This document shows, piece by piece, positions 1 through 11,320 of a stretch of DNA of 64,000 nt (position 1 is its first letter; every line of letters starts with the position of its first letter). Made by a program: the position numbers and the translations under genes. The DNA is from Lasioglossum baleicum. Its lineage: Eukaryota > Arthropoda > Insecta > Hymenoptera > Halictidae. Where the stretch lies: NCBI RefSeq assembly GCF_051020765.1, contig NW_027469572.1:35286-99285 (forward strand), written 5' to 3'. The notes under the pieces are model-generated. The model worked only from the letters and a program-made list of their open reading frames with translations. It did not search any database and had not been told where the DNA came from.

Positions 1-85
1 AGGCTAGTCGAGCAAAAACACGTGCGAGAGGATGCATCCCGCAGGCTAGTCGAGTAAAAACACGTGCGAGAGGATGCATCCTGCA

Positions 86-127
86 GGCTAGTCGAGTAAA
101 AACACGTGCGAGAGGATGCATCCCGCA
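86..127 (+). repeat. Reference copy of 42-bp unit A (T-type)
   Basis: This copy matches the consensus and starts at ggctag and ends at ccgca. Key positions within the unit are ctag 3-6, gtcgagt 6-12, an A5 tract 13-17, CACGTG 18-23, gcgagagg 23-30 and the palindrome GGATGCATCC 29-38. The T at unit position 12 (gagTaa) is replaced by C in about half of the copies (gagCaa); the neighbouring copy at 2-43 is a C-type example. In one plus frame this T/C switches between TAA stop and CAA glutamine. Neighbouring copies typically differ at 0-3 bases. Confidence 0.95.
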
Positions 128-370
128 GGCTAGTCGAGTAAAAACAAGTGCGAGAGGATGCATCCCGCAGGCTAGTCGAGTAAAAACACGTGCGAGAGGA
201 TGCATCCCGCAGGCTAGTCGAGTAAAAACACGTGCGATGTTTTGTGGGATGCGCATGCGCAGGTTTTGTGGGATGCGCATGCGCAGGTTTTTTGGGATGC
301 GCATGCGCAGGTTTTTTGGGATGCGCATAGCTAGTCGAGCAAAAACACGTGCGAGAGGATGCATCCCGCA

Positions 371-1294
371 GACTAGTCGAGTAAAAACACGTGCGAGAGG
401 ATGCTTCCCGCAGGCTAGTCGAGTAAAAACACGTGCGAGAGGATGCATCCCGCAGGGTAGTCGAGTAAAAACACGTGCGAGAGGATGCACCCCGCAGGCT
501 AGTCGAGTAAAAACACGTGCGAGAGGATGCATCCCGCAGGCTAGTCGAGCAAAAACACGAGCGAGAGGATGCATCCCGCAGGCTGGTCGAGCAAAAACAC
601 GTGCGAGAGGATGCATCCCGCAGGCTAGTCGAGCAAAAACACGTGCGAGAGGATGCATCCCGCAGGCTAGTCAAGTAAAAACACGTGCGAGAGGATGCAT
701 CCCGCAGGCTAGTCGAGCACAAACACGTGCGAGAGGATGCATCCCGCAGGCTAGTCGAGCAAATACACGTGCGAGAGGATGCATCCCGCAGGCTAGTCGA
801 GCAAAAACACGTGCGAGAGGATGCATCCCGCAGGCTAGTCGAGCAAAAACACGTGCGAGAGGATGCATCCCGCAGACTAGTCGAGTAAAAACACGTGCGA
901 GAGGATGCTTCCCGCAGGCTAGTCGAGTAAAAACACGTGCGAGAGGATGCATCCCGCAGGGTAGTCGAGTAAAAACACGTGCGAGAGGATGCACCCCGCA
1001 GGCTAGTCGAGTAAAAACACGTGCGAGAGGATGCATCCCGCAGGCTAGTCGAGCAAAAACACGTGCGAGAGGATGCATCCCGCAGGCTAGTCAAGTAAAA
1101 ACACGTGCGAGAGGATGCATCCCGCAGGCTAGTCGAGCACAAACACGTGCGAGAGGATGCATCCCGCAGGCTAGTCGAGCAAATACACGTGCGAGAGGAT
1201 GCATCCCGCAGGCTAGTCGAGCAAAAACACGTGCGAGAGGATGCATCCCGCAGGCTAGTCGAGCAAAAACACGTGCGAGAGGATGCATCCCGCA
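371..1294 (+). repeat. Adjacent 504-bp and 420-bp HOR copies without B units
   Basis: The gactag/gatgcttccc monomer occurs at 371, 875 and 1295, giving steps of 504 bp (12 A units) and 420 bp (10 A units). The cagggtag plus gatgcaccccg pair follows both of the first two. The longer copy has two extra monomers, including one reading ggctggtcgag at about 582. This is the longest B-free stretch in zone I (329-1488) and shows that HOR structure does not need B blocks. Confidence 0.85.
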
Positions 1295-1488
1295 GACTAG
1301 TCGAGTAAAAACACGTGCGAGAGGATGCTTCCCGCAGGCTAGTCGAGTAAAAACACGTGCGAGAGGATGCATCCCGCAGGCTAGTCGAGTAAAAACACGT
1401 GCGAGAGGATGCATCCCGAAGGCTAGTCGAGTAAAAACACGTGCGAGAGGATGCATCCCGCAGGCTAGTCGAGTAAAAACACGTGCGA

Positions 1489-1579
1489 GGTTTTGTGGGA
1501 TGCGCATGAGCAGGTTTTTTGGGATGCGCATGCGCAGGTTTTTTGGGATGCGCATGCGCAGGTTTTTTGGGATGCGCAT
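1489..1579 (+). repeat. Representative B block with both A/B junctions
   Basis: The entry junction is invariant in nearly all blocks: an A unit is cut after its 26th base (..cacgtgcga) and B begins. The exit junction is also fixed: the last B stops after gggatgcgcat and the next A resumes as gcctag or ggctag (rarely agctag, at 328 and 7885). A block of n units is therefore 24n-5 bp: 43, 67, 91, 115, 139 or 163 bp for n = 2 to 7. The first unit of this block carries a private gcatgagcagg variant that reappears only in blocks at 51208, 57499, 60682 and 63231. Confidence 0.93.
1537..1560 (+). repeat. Reference copy of 24-bp unit B (T6-type)
   Basis: This copy has the order gg, T6, ggg, then atgcgcatgcgca. 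It contains the 12-bp perfect palindrome TGCGCATGCGCA and a 13-nt alternating purine-pyrimidine run. A sister type has TTTTGT instead of T6. The tail gggatgc..gcagg resembles the tail of unit A (aggatgcatcccgcagg), which suggests B arose from part of A; that is an inference. Confidence 0.93.
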
Positions 1580-1904
1580 GCCTAGTCGAGCAAAAACACG
1601 TGCGAGAGGATGCATCCCGCAGGCTAGTCGAGCAAAAAGACGTGCGAGAGGATGCATCCCGCAGGCTATTCGAGTAAAAACACGTGCGAGAGGATGCATC
1701 CCGCAGGCTAGTCGAGTAAAAACACGTGCGAGAGGATGCATCCCGCATGCTAGTCGAGTAAAAATACGTGCGAGGTTTTGTGGGATGCGCATGCGCAGGT
1801 TTTGTGGGATGCGCATGCGCAGGTTTTTTGGGATGCGCATGGCTAGTCGAGCAAAAACACGTGCGAGAGGATGCATCCCGCAGGCTAGTCGAGTAAAAAC
1901 ACGT

Positions 1905-3566
1905 GCGGGAGGATGCATCCCGCAGGCTAGTCGAGTAAAAACACGTACGAGAGGATGCATCCCGCAGGCTAGTCGAGCAAAAACAAGTGCGAGAGGATGC
2001 ATCCCGCAGGCTAGTCGAGTAAAAACACGTGCGAGAGGATGAATCCCGCAGACTAGTCGAGCAAAAACACGTGCGAGAGGATGCATCCCGCAGGCTAGTC
2101 GAGTAAAAACACGTGCGAGAGGATGCATCCTGCAGGCTAGTCGAGTAAAAACACGTGCGAGAGGATGCATCCCGCAGGCTAGTCGAGTAAAAACACGTGC
2201 GAGAGGATGCATCCCGCAGGCTAGTCGAGTAAAAACACGTGCGAGGTTTTGTGGGATGCGCATGCGCAGGTTTTGTGGGATGCGCATGCGCAGGTTTTTT
2301 TGGATGCGCATGCGCAGGTTTTTTGGGATGCGCATGGCTAGTCGAGCAAAAACACGTGCGAGAGGATGCATCCCGCAGGGTAGTCGAGTAAAAACACGTG
2401 CGAGAGGATGCATCCCGCAGACTAGTCGAGTAAAAACACGTGCGAGAGGATGCTTCCCGCAGGCTAGTCGAGTAAAAACACGTGCGAGAGGATGCATCCC
2501 GCAGGCTAGTCGAGTAAAAACACGTGCGAGAGGATGCATCCCGTAGGCTAGTCAAGTAAAAACACGTGCGAGAGGATGCATCCCGCAGGCTAGTCGAGCA
2601 CAAACACGTGCGAGAGGATGCATCCCGCAGGCTAGTCGAGCAAATACACGTGCGAGAGGATGCATCCCGCAGGCTAGTCGAGCAAAAACACGTGCGAGAG
2701 GATGCATCCCGCAGGCTAGTCGAGCAAAAACACGTGCGGGAGGATGCATCCCGCAGGCTAGTCGAGTAAAAACACGTACGAGAGGATGCATCCCGCAGGC
2801 TAGTCGAGCAAAAACAAGTGCGAGAGGATGCATCCCGCAGGCTAGTCGAGTAAAAACACGTGCGAGAGGATGAATCCCGCAGACTAGTCGAGCAAAAACA
2901 CGTGCGAGAGGATGCATCCCGCAGGCTAGTCGAGTAAAAACACGTGCGAGAGGATGCATCCTGCAGGCTAGTCGAGTAAAAACACGTGCGAGAGGATGCA
3001 TCCCGCAGGCTAGTCGAGTAAAAACACGTGCGAGAGGATGCATCCCGCAGGCTAGTCGAGTAAAAACACGTGCGAGGTTTTGTGGGATGCGCATGCGCAG
3101 GTTTTGTGGGATGCGCATGCGCAGGTTTTTTTGGATGCGCATGCGCAGGTTTTTTGGGATACGCATGGCTAGTCGAGCAAAAACACGTGCGAGAGGATGC
3201 ATCCCGCAGGGTAGTCGAGTAAAAACACGTGCGAGAGGATGCATCCCGCAGACTAGTCGAGTAAAAACACGTGCGAGAGGATGCTTCCCGCAGGCTAGTC
3301 GAGTAAAAACACGTGCGAGAGGATGCATCCCGCAGGCTAGTCGAGTAAAAACACGTGCGAGAGGATGCATCCCGTAGGCTAGTCAAGTAAAAACACGTGC
3401 GAGAGGATGCATCCCGCAGGCTAGTCGAGCACAAACACGTGCGAGAGGATGCATCCCGCAGGCTAGTCGAGCAAATACACGTGCGAGAGGATGCATCCCG
3501 CAGGCTAGTCGAGCAAAAACACGTGCGAGAGGATGCATCCCGCAGGCTAGTCGAGCAAAAACACGT
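1905..3566 (+). repeat. 831-bp tandem duplication
   Basis: Two adjacent copies lie at about 1905-2735 and 2736-3566. The shift of 831 bp is supported by rare private variants that fall exactly 831 bases apart: gtgcggga (1905/2736), gatgaatcccg (2041/2872), a T7 B unit ttttttt-ggatg (2293/3124) and cccgtagg (2543/3374). One difference is gggatacgcat at 3157-3166 in the second copy. Near identity at private variants points to a recent duplication. Breakpoints are uncertain to within part of a monomer because flanks are themselves repeats. Confidence 0.88.
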
Positions 3567-3963
3567 GCGAGAGGATGCATCCCGCAGACTAGTCGAGTAA
3601 AAACACGTGCGAGAGGATGCTTCCCGCAGGCTAGTCGAGTAAAAACACGTGCGAGAGGATGCATCCCGCAGGCTAGTCGAGTAAAAACACGTGCGAGAGG
3701 ATGCATCCAGCAGGCTAGTCGAGTAAAAACACGTGCGAGAGGATGCATCCCGCAGGCTAGTCGAGTAAAAACACGTGCGAGGTTTTGTGGGATGCGCATG
3801 CCCAGGTTTTGTGGGATGCGCATGCGCAGGTTTTTTGGGATGCGCATGCCTAGTCGAGCAAAAACACGTGCGAGAGGATGCATCCCGCAGGCTAGTCGAG
3901 CAAAAACACGTGCGAGAGGATGCATCCCGCAGGCTAGTCGAGTAAAAACACGTGCGAGAGGAT

Positions 3964-6900
3964 GCATCCTGCAGGCTAGTCGAGTAAAAACACGTGCGAG
4001 AGGATGCATCCCGCAGGCTAGTCGAGTAAAAACACGTGCGAGAGGATGCATCCCGCAGGCTAGTCGAGTAAAAACACGTGCGAGAGGATGCATCCCGCAG
4101 GCTAGTCGAGTAAAAACACGTGCGAGGTTTTCTGGGATACGCATGCGCAGGTTTTTTGGGATGCGCATGCGCAGGTTTTTTGGGATGCGCATGGCTAGTC
4201 GAGCAAAAACACGTGCGAGAGGATGCATCCCGCAGGGTAGTCGAGTAAAAACACGTGCGAGAGGATGCATCCCGCAGGCTAGTCGAGTAAAAACACGTGC
4301 GGGAGGATGCAACCCGCAGGCTAGTCGAGCAAAAACACGTGCGAGAGGATGCATCCCGCAGGCTAGTCGAGCAAAAACACGTGCGAGAGGATGCATCCCG
4401 CAGGCTAGGCTAGTAAAAACACGTGCGAGAGGATGCATCCCGCAGGCTAGTCGAGCACAAACACGTGCGAGAGGATGCATCCCGCAGGCTAGTCGAGCAA
4501 ATACACGTGCGAGAGGATGCATCCCGCAGGCTAGTCGAGCAAAAACACGTGCGAGAGGATGCATCCCGCAGGCTAGTCGAGCAAAAACACGTGCGAGAGG
4601 ATGCATCCCGCAGACTAGTCGAGTAAAAACACGTGCGAGAGGATGCTTCCCGCAGGCTAGTCGAGTAAAAACACGTGCGAGAGGATGCATCCCGCAGGCT
4701 AGTCGAGTAAAAACACGTGCGAGAGGATGCATCCCGCAGGCTAGTCGAGTAAAAACACGTGCGAGGTTTTGTGGGATGCGCATGCGCAGGTTTTGTGGGA
4801 TGCGCATGCGCAGGTTTTTTGGGATGCGCATGCGCAGGTTTTTTGGGATGCGCATGCCTAGTCGAGCAAAAACACGTGCGAGAGGATGCATCCCGCAGGC
4901 TAGTCGAGCAAAAACACGTGCGAGAGGATGCATCCCGCAGGCTAGGCTAGTAAAAACACGTGCGAGAGGATGCATCCCGCAGGCTAGTCGAGCACAAACA
5001 CGTGCGAGAGGATGCATCCCGCAGGCTAGTCGAGCAAATACACGTGCGAGAGGATGCATCCCGCAGGCTAGTCGAGCAAAAACACGTGCGAGAGGATGCA
5101 TCCCGCAGGCTAGTCGAGCAAAAACACGTGCGAGAGGATGCATCCCGCAGACTAGTCGAGTAAAAACACGTGCGAGAGGATGCTTCCCGCAGGCTAGTCG
5201 AGTAAAAACACGTGCGAGAGGATGCATCCCGCAGGCTAGTCGAGTAAAAACACGTGCGAGAGGATGCATCCCGCAGGCTAGTCGAGTAAAAACACGTGCG
5301 AGGTTTTGTGGGATGCGCATGCGCAGGTTTTGTGGGATGCGCATGCGCAGGTTTTTTGGGATGCGCATGCGCAGGTTTTTTGGGATGCGCATGCCTAGTC
5401 GAGCAAAAACACGTGCGAGAGGATGCATCCCGCAGGCTAGTCGAGCAAAAACACGTGCGAGAGGATGCATCCCGCAGGCTAGTCGAGTAAAAACACGTGC
5501 GAGAGGATGCATCCCGCAGGCTAGTCGAGTAAAAACACGTGCGAGAGGATGCATCCTGCAGGCTAGTCGAGCAAAAACACGTGCGAGAGGATGCATCCCG
5601 CAGGCTAGTCGAGTAAAAACACGTGCGAGAGGATGCATCCCGCAGGCTAGTCGAGTAAAAACACGTGCGAGAGGATGCATCCCGCAGGCTAGTCGAGTAA
5701 AAACACGTGCGAGGTTTTCTGGGATACGCATGCGCAGGTTTTTTGGGATGCGCATGCGCAGGTTTTTTGGGATGCGCATGGCTAGTCGAGCAAAAACACG
5801 TGCGAGAGGATGCATCCCGCAGGGTAGTCGAGTAAAAACACGTGCGAGAGGATGCATCCCGCAGGCTAGTCGAGTAAAAACACGTGCGGGAGGATGCATC
5901 CCGCAGGCTAGTCGAGCAAAAACACGTGCGAGAGGATGCATCCCGCAGGCTAGTCGAGCAAAAACACGTGCGAGAGGATGCATCCCGCAGGCTAGGCTAG
6001 TAAAAACACGTGCGAGAGGATGCATCCCGCAGGCTAGTCGAGCACAAACACGTGCGAGAGGATGCATCCCGCAGGCTAGTCGAGCAAATACACGTGCGAG
6101 AGGATGCATCCCGCAGGCTAGTCGAGCAAAAACACGTGCGAGAGGATGCATCCCGCAGGCTAGTCGAGCAAAAACACGTGCGAGAGGATGCATCCCGCAG
6201 ACTAGTCGAGTAAAAACACGTGCGAGAGGATGCTTCCCGCAGGCTAGTCGAGTAAAAACACGTGCGAGAGGATGCATCCCGCAGGCTAGTCGAGTAAAAA
6301 CACGTGCGAGAGGATGCATCCCGCAGGCTAGTCGAGTAAAAACACGTGCGAGGTTTTGTGGGATGCGCATGCGCAGGTTTTGTGGGATGCGCATGCGCAG
6401 GTTTTTTGGGATGCGCATGCGCAGGTTTTTTGGGATGCGCATGCCTAGTCGAGCAAAAACACGTGCGAGAGGATGCATCCCGCAGGCTAGTCGAGCAAAA
6501 ACACGTGCGAGAGGATGCATCCCGCAGGCTAGGCTAGTAAAAACACGTGCGAGAGGATGCATCCCGCAGGCTAGTCGAGCACAAACACGTGCGAGAGGAT
6601 GCATCCCGCAGGCTAGTCGAGCAAATACACGTGCGAGAGGATGCATCCCGCAGGCTAGTCGAGCAAAAACACGTGCGAGAGGATGCATCCCGCAGGCTAG
6701 TCGAGCAAAAACACGTGCGAGAGGATGCATCCCGCAGACTAGTCGAGTAAAAACACGTGCGAGAGGATGCTTCCCGCAGGCTAGTCGAGTAAAAACACGT
6801 GCGAGAGGATGCATCCCGCAGGCTAGTCGAGTAAAAACACGTGCGAGAGGATGCATCCCGCAGGCTAGTCGAGTAAAAACACGTGCGAGGTTTTGTGGGA

Positions 6901-7240
6901 TGCGCATGCGCAGGTTTTGTGGGATGCGCATGCGCAGGTTTTTTGGGATGCGCATGCGCAGGTTTTTTGGGATGCGCATGCCTAGTCGAGCAAAAACACG
7001 TGCGAGAGGATGCATCCCGCAGGCTAGTCGAGCAAAAACACGTGCGAGAGGATGCATCCCGCAGGCTAGTCGAGTAAAAACACGTGCGAGAGGATGCATC
7101 CCGCAGGCTAGTCGAGTAAAAACACGTGCGAGAGGATGCATCCTGCAGGCTAGTCGAGCAAAAACACGTGCGAGAGGATGCATCCCGCAGGCTAGTCGAG
7201 TAAAAACACGTGCGAGAGGATGCATCCCGCAGGCTAGTCG
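3964..7240 (+). repeat. 1587-bp super-HOR present twice, containing 537-bp HORs
   Basis: B blocks at 4126, 4765 and 5302 reappear 1587 bp downstream at 5713, 6352 and 6889, and the rare tcctgcagg monomer at 3964 recurs at 5551 and 7138. Inside each copy there is a 537-bp HOR (10 A units plus 117 bp of junction and four B units): 4765 to 5302, 6352 to 6889, and a third step to 7426. Both copies use ggctaggctag in place of gtcaag. The left boundary is soft (about 3.9-3.97 kb). Confidence 0.87.
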
Positions 7241-8101
7241 AGCAAATACACGTGCGAGAGGATGCATCCCGCAGGCTAGTCGAGCAAAAACACGTGCGAG
7301 AGGATGCATCCCGCAGGCTAGTCGAGTAAAAACACGTGCGAGAGGATGCATCCCGCAGGCTAGTCGAGTAAAAACACGTGCGAGAGGATGCATCCCGCAG
7401 GCTAGTCGAGTAAAAACACGTGCGAGGTTTTGTGGGATGCGCATGCGCAGGTTTTGTGGGATGCGCATGCGCAGGTTTTTTGGGATGCGCATGCGCAGGT
7501 TTTTTGGGATGCGCATGCCTAGTCGAGCAAAAACACGTGCGAGAGGATGCATCCCGCAGGCTAGTCGAGCAAAAACACGTGCGAGAGGATGCATCCCGCA
7601 GGCTAGTCGAGTAAAAACACGTGCGAGAGGATGCATCCTGCAGGCTAGTCGAGTAAAAACACGTGCGAGAGGATGCATCCCGCAGGCTAGTCGAGTAAAA
7701 ACAAGTGCGAGAGGATGCATCCCGCAGGCTAGTCGAGTAAAAACACGTGCGAGAGGATGCATCCCGCAGGCTAGTCGAGTAAAAACACGTGCGAGGTTTT
7801 GTGGGATGCGCATGCGCAGGTTTTGTGGGATGCGCATGCGCAGGTTTTTTGGGATGCGCATGCGCAGGTTTTTTGGGATGCGCATAGCTAGTCGAGCAAA
7901 AACACGTGCGAGAGGATGCATCCCGCAGGGTAGTCGAGTAAAAACACGTGCGAGAGGATGCATCCCGCAGGCTAGTCGAGTAAAAACACGTGCGGGAGGA
8001 TGCATCCCGCAGGCTAGTCGAGCAAAAACACGTGCGAGTGGATGCATCCCGCAGGCTAGTTGATCAAAAACACGTGCGAGAGGATGCATCCCGCAGGCTA
8101 G

Positions 8102-11100
8102 TCAAGTAAAAACACGTGCGAGAGGATGCATCCCGCAGGCTAGTCGAGCACAAACACGTGCGAGAGGATGCATCCCGCAGACTAGTCGAGTAAAAACACG
8201 TGCGAGAGGATGCTTCCCGCAGGCTAGTCGAGTAAAAACACGTGCGAGAGGATGCATCCCGCAGGCTAGTCGAGTAAAAACACGTGCGAGAGGATGCATC
8301 CCGCAGGCTAGTCGAGTAAAAACACGTGCGAGGTTTTGTGGGATGCGCATGCGCAGGTTTTGTGGGATGCGCATGCGCAGGTTTTTTGGGATGCGCATGC
8401 GCAGGTTTTTTGGGATGCGCATGCCTAGTCGAGCAAAAACACGTGCGAGAGGATGCATCCCGCAGGCTAGTCGAGCAAAAACACGTGCGAGAGGATGCAT
8501 CCCGCAGGCTAGTCGAGTAAAAACACGTGCGAGAGGATGCATCCCGCAGGCTAGTCGAGTAAAAACACGTGCGAGAGGATGCATCCCGCAGGCTAGTCGA
8601 GTAAAAACACGTGCGAGAGGATGCATCCCGCAGGCTAGTCGAGTAAAAACACGTGCGAGGTTTTGTGGGATGCGCATGCGCAGGTTTTTTGGGATGCGCA
8701 TGGCTAGTCGAGCAAAAACACGTGCGAGAGGATGCATCCCGCAGGGTAGTCGAGTAAAAACACGTGCGAGAGGATGCATCCCGCAGGCTAGTCGAGTAAA
8801 AACACGTGCGAGAGGATGCATCCCGCAGGCTAGTCGAGCAAAAACACGTGCGAGAGGATGCATCCCGCAGGCTAGTCGAGCAAAAACACGTGCGAGAGGA
8901 TGCATCCCGCAGGCTAGTCGAGTAAAAACACGTGCGAGAGGATGCATCCCGCAGGCTAGTCGAGTAAAAACACGTGCGAGAGGATGCATCCCGCAGGCTA
9001 GTCGAGTAAAAACACGTGCGAGGTTTTGTGGGATGCGCATGCGCAGGTTTTTTGGGATGCGCATGGCTAGTCGAGCAAAAACACGTGCGAGAGGATGCAT
9101 CCCGCAGGGTAGTCGAGTAAAAACACGTGCGAGAGGATGCATCCCGCAGGCTAGTCGAGCAAAAACACGTGCGAGAGGATGCATCCCGCAGGCTAGTCGA
9201 GCAAAAACACGTGCGAGAGGATGCATCCCGCAGACTAGTCGAGTAAAAACACGTGCGAGAGGATGCTTCCCGCAGGCTAGTCGAGTAAAGACGCGTGCGA
9301 GGTTTTGTGGGATGCGCATGCGCAGGTTTTGTGGGATGCGCATGCGCAGGTTTTTTGGGATGCGCATGCGCAGGTTTTTTGGGATGCGCATGCGCAGGTT
9401 TTTTGGGATGCGCATGCCTAGTCGAGCAAATACACGTGCGAGAGGATGCATCCCGCAGGCTAGTCGAGCAAAAACACGTGCGAGGGGATGCATCCCGCAG
9501 GCTAGTCGAGCAAAAACACGTGCGAGAGGATGCATCCCGCAGACTAGTCGAGTAAAAACACGTGCGAGAGGATGCTTCCCGCAGGCTAGTCGTGTAAAAA
9601 CACGTGCGAGAGGATGCATCCCGCAGGTTAGTCGAGTAAAAACACGTGCGAGAGGATGCATCCCGCAGGCTAGTCGAGTAAAAACACGTGCGAGAGGATG
9701 CATCCCGCAGGCTAGTCGAGTAAAAACACGTGCGAGGTTTTGTGGGATGCGCATGCGCAGGTTTTGTGGGATGCGCATGCGCAGGTTTTTTGGGATGCGC
9801 ATGGCTAGTCGAGCAAAAACACGTGCGAGAGGATGCATCCCGCAGGGTAGTCGAGCAAAAACACGTGCGAGAGGATGCATTCCGCAGGCTAGTCGAGCAA
9901 AAACACGTGCGAGAGGATGCATCCCGCAGACTAGTCGAGTAAATACACGTGCGAGAGGATGCATCCCGCAGGCTAGTCGAGTAAAAACACGTGCGAGTTT
10001 TTGTGGGATGCGCATGCGCAGGTTTTGTGGGATGCGCATGCGCAGGTTCTTTGGGATGCGCATGCCTAGTCGAGCAAATACACGTGCGAGAGGATGCATC
10101 CCGCAGGCTAGTCGAGCAAAAACACGTGCGAGGGGATGCATCCCGCAGGCTAGTCGAGCAAAAACACGTGCGAGAGGATGCATCCCGCAGACTAGTCGAG
10201 TAAAAACACGTGCGAGAGGATGCTTCCCGCAGGCTAGTCGTGTAAAAACACGTGCGAGAGGATGCATCCCGCAGGCTGGTCGAGTAAAAACACGTGCGAG
10301 AGGATGCATCCCGCAGGCTAGTCGAGTAAAAACACGTGCGAGAGGATGCATCCCGCAGGCTAGTCGAGTAAAAACACGTGCGAGGTTTTGTGGGATGCGC
10401 ATGCGCAGGTTTTGTGGGATGCGCATGCGCAGGTTTTTTGGGATGCGCATGGCTAGTCGAGCAAAAACACGTGCGAGAGGATGCATCCCGCAGGCTAGTC
10501 GAGTAAAAACACGTGCGATAGGATGCATCCTGCAGGCTAGTCAAGTAAAAACACGTGCGAGAGGATGCATCCCGCAGGCTAGTCGAGTAAAAACACGTGC
10601 GAGAGGATGCATCCCGCAGGCTAGTCGAGTAAAAACACGTGCGAGAGGATGCATCCCGCAGGCTAGTCGAGCAAAAACACGTGCGAGAGGATGCTTCCCG
10701 CATTCTAGTCGAGTAAAAACACGTGCGAGAGGATGCATCCCGCAGGCTAGTCGAGTAAAAACACGTGCGAGGTTTTGTGGGATGCGCATGCGCAGGTTTT
10801 GTGGGATGCGCATGCGCAGGTTTTTTGGGATGCGCATGCGCAGGTTTTTTGGGATGCGCATGCCTAGTCGAGCAAATACACGTGCGAGAGGATGCATCCC
10901 GCAGGCTAGTCGAGCAAAAACACGTGCGAGAGGATGCATCCCGCAGGCTAGTCGAGCAAAAACACGTGCGAGAGGATGCATCCCGCAGGCTAGTCAAGTA
11001 AAAACACGTGCGAGAGGATGCATCCCGCAGGCTAGTCGAGTAAAAACACGTGCGAGGTTTTGTGGAATGCGCATGCGCAGGTTTTGTGGGATGCGCATGC

Positions 11101-11320
11101 GCAGGTTTTTTGGGATGCGCATGCGCAGGTTTTTTGGGATGCGCATGGCTAGTCGAGCAAAAACACGTGCGAGAGGATGCATCCCGCAGGGTAGTCGAGT
11201 AAAAACACGTGCGAGAGGATGCATCCCGCAGGCTAGTCGAGCAAAAACACGTGCGAGAGGATGCATCCCGCAGGCTAGTCGAGCAAAAACACGTGCGAGA
11301 GGATGCATCCCGCAGGCTAG
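8102..11320 (+). repeat. Zone II: irregular HORs with variable B blocks
   Basis: B blocks: 8332-8422 [4], 8659-8701 [2], 9022-9064 [2], 9301-9415 [5], 9736-9802 [3], 9997-10063 [3], 10384-10450 [3], 10771-10861 [4] and 11056-11146 [4]. The two 43-bp blocks are 363 bp apart. Private variants include gtcgtgtaaaa (9591 and 10229), gcgaggggatgc (9483, 10131) and cccgcattctag (10701). The entry of the block at 9997 is altered (gcgagtttttgtggg), and gcgataggatgc occurs at about 10518. No period repeats across the zone, so it looks like a transition between homogenised domains. Confidence 0.88.

Larger units (their letters stand above)
1..8101 (+). repeat. Zone I: 10-12-monomer HORs with 4-unit B blocks
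   Basis: B blocks (number of units in brackets): 238-328 [4], 1489-1579 [4], 1774-1840 [3], 2245-2335 [4], 3076-3166 [4], 3781-3847 [3], 4126-4192 [3], 4765-4855 [4], 5302-5392 [4], 5713-5779 [3], 6352-6442 [4], 6889-6979 [4], 7426-7516 [4] and 7795-7885 [4]. The recurring monomer order is gtcaagtaaaa (or the ggctaggctag form), gagcacaaac, gagcaaatac, two gagcaaaa, the gactag/gatgcttccc monomer, then two or three gagtaaaa monomers and a B block. A gatgaatcccg variant at 2041 and 2872 and a cccgtag variant at 2543 and 3374 are specific to the 831-bp duplication. No gene is visible. Confidence 0.9.
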
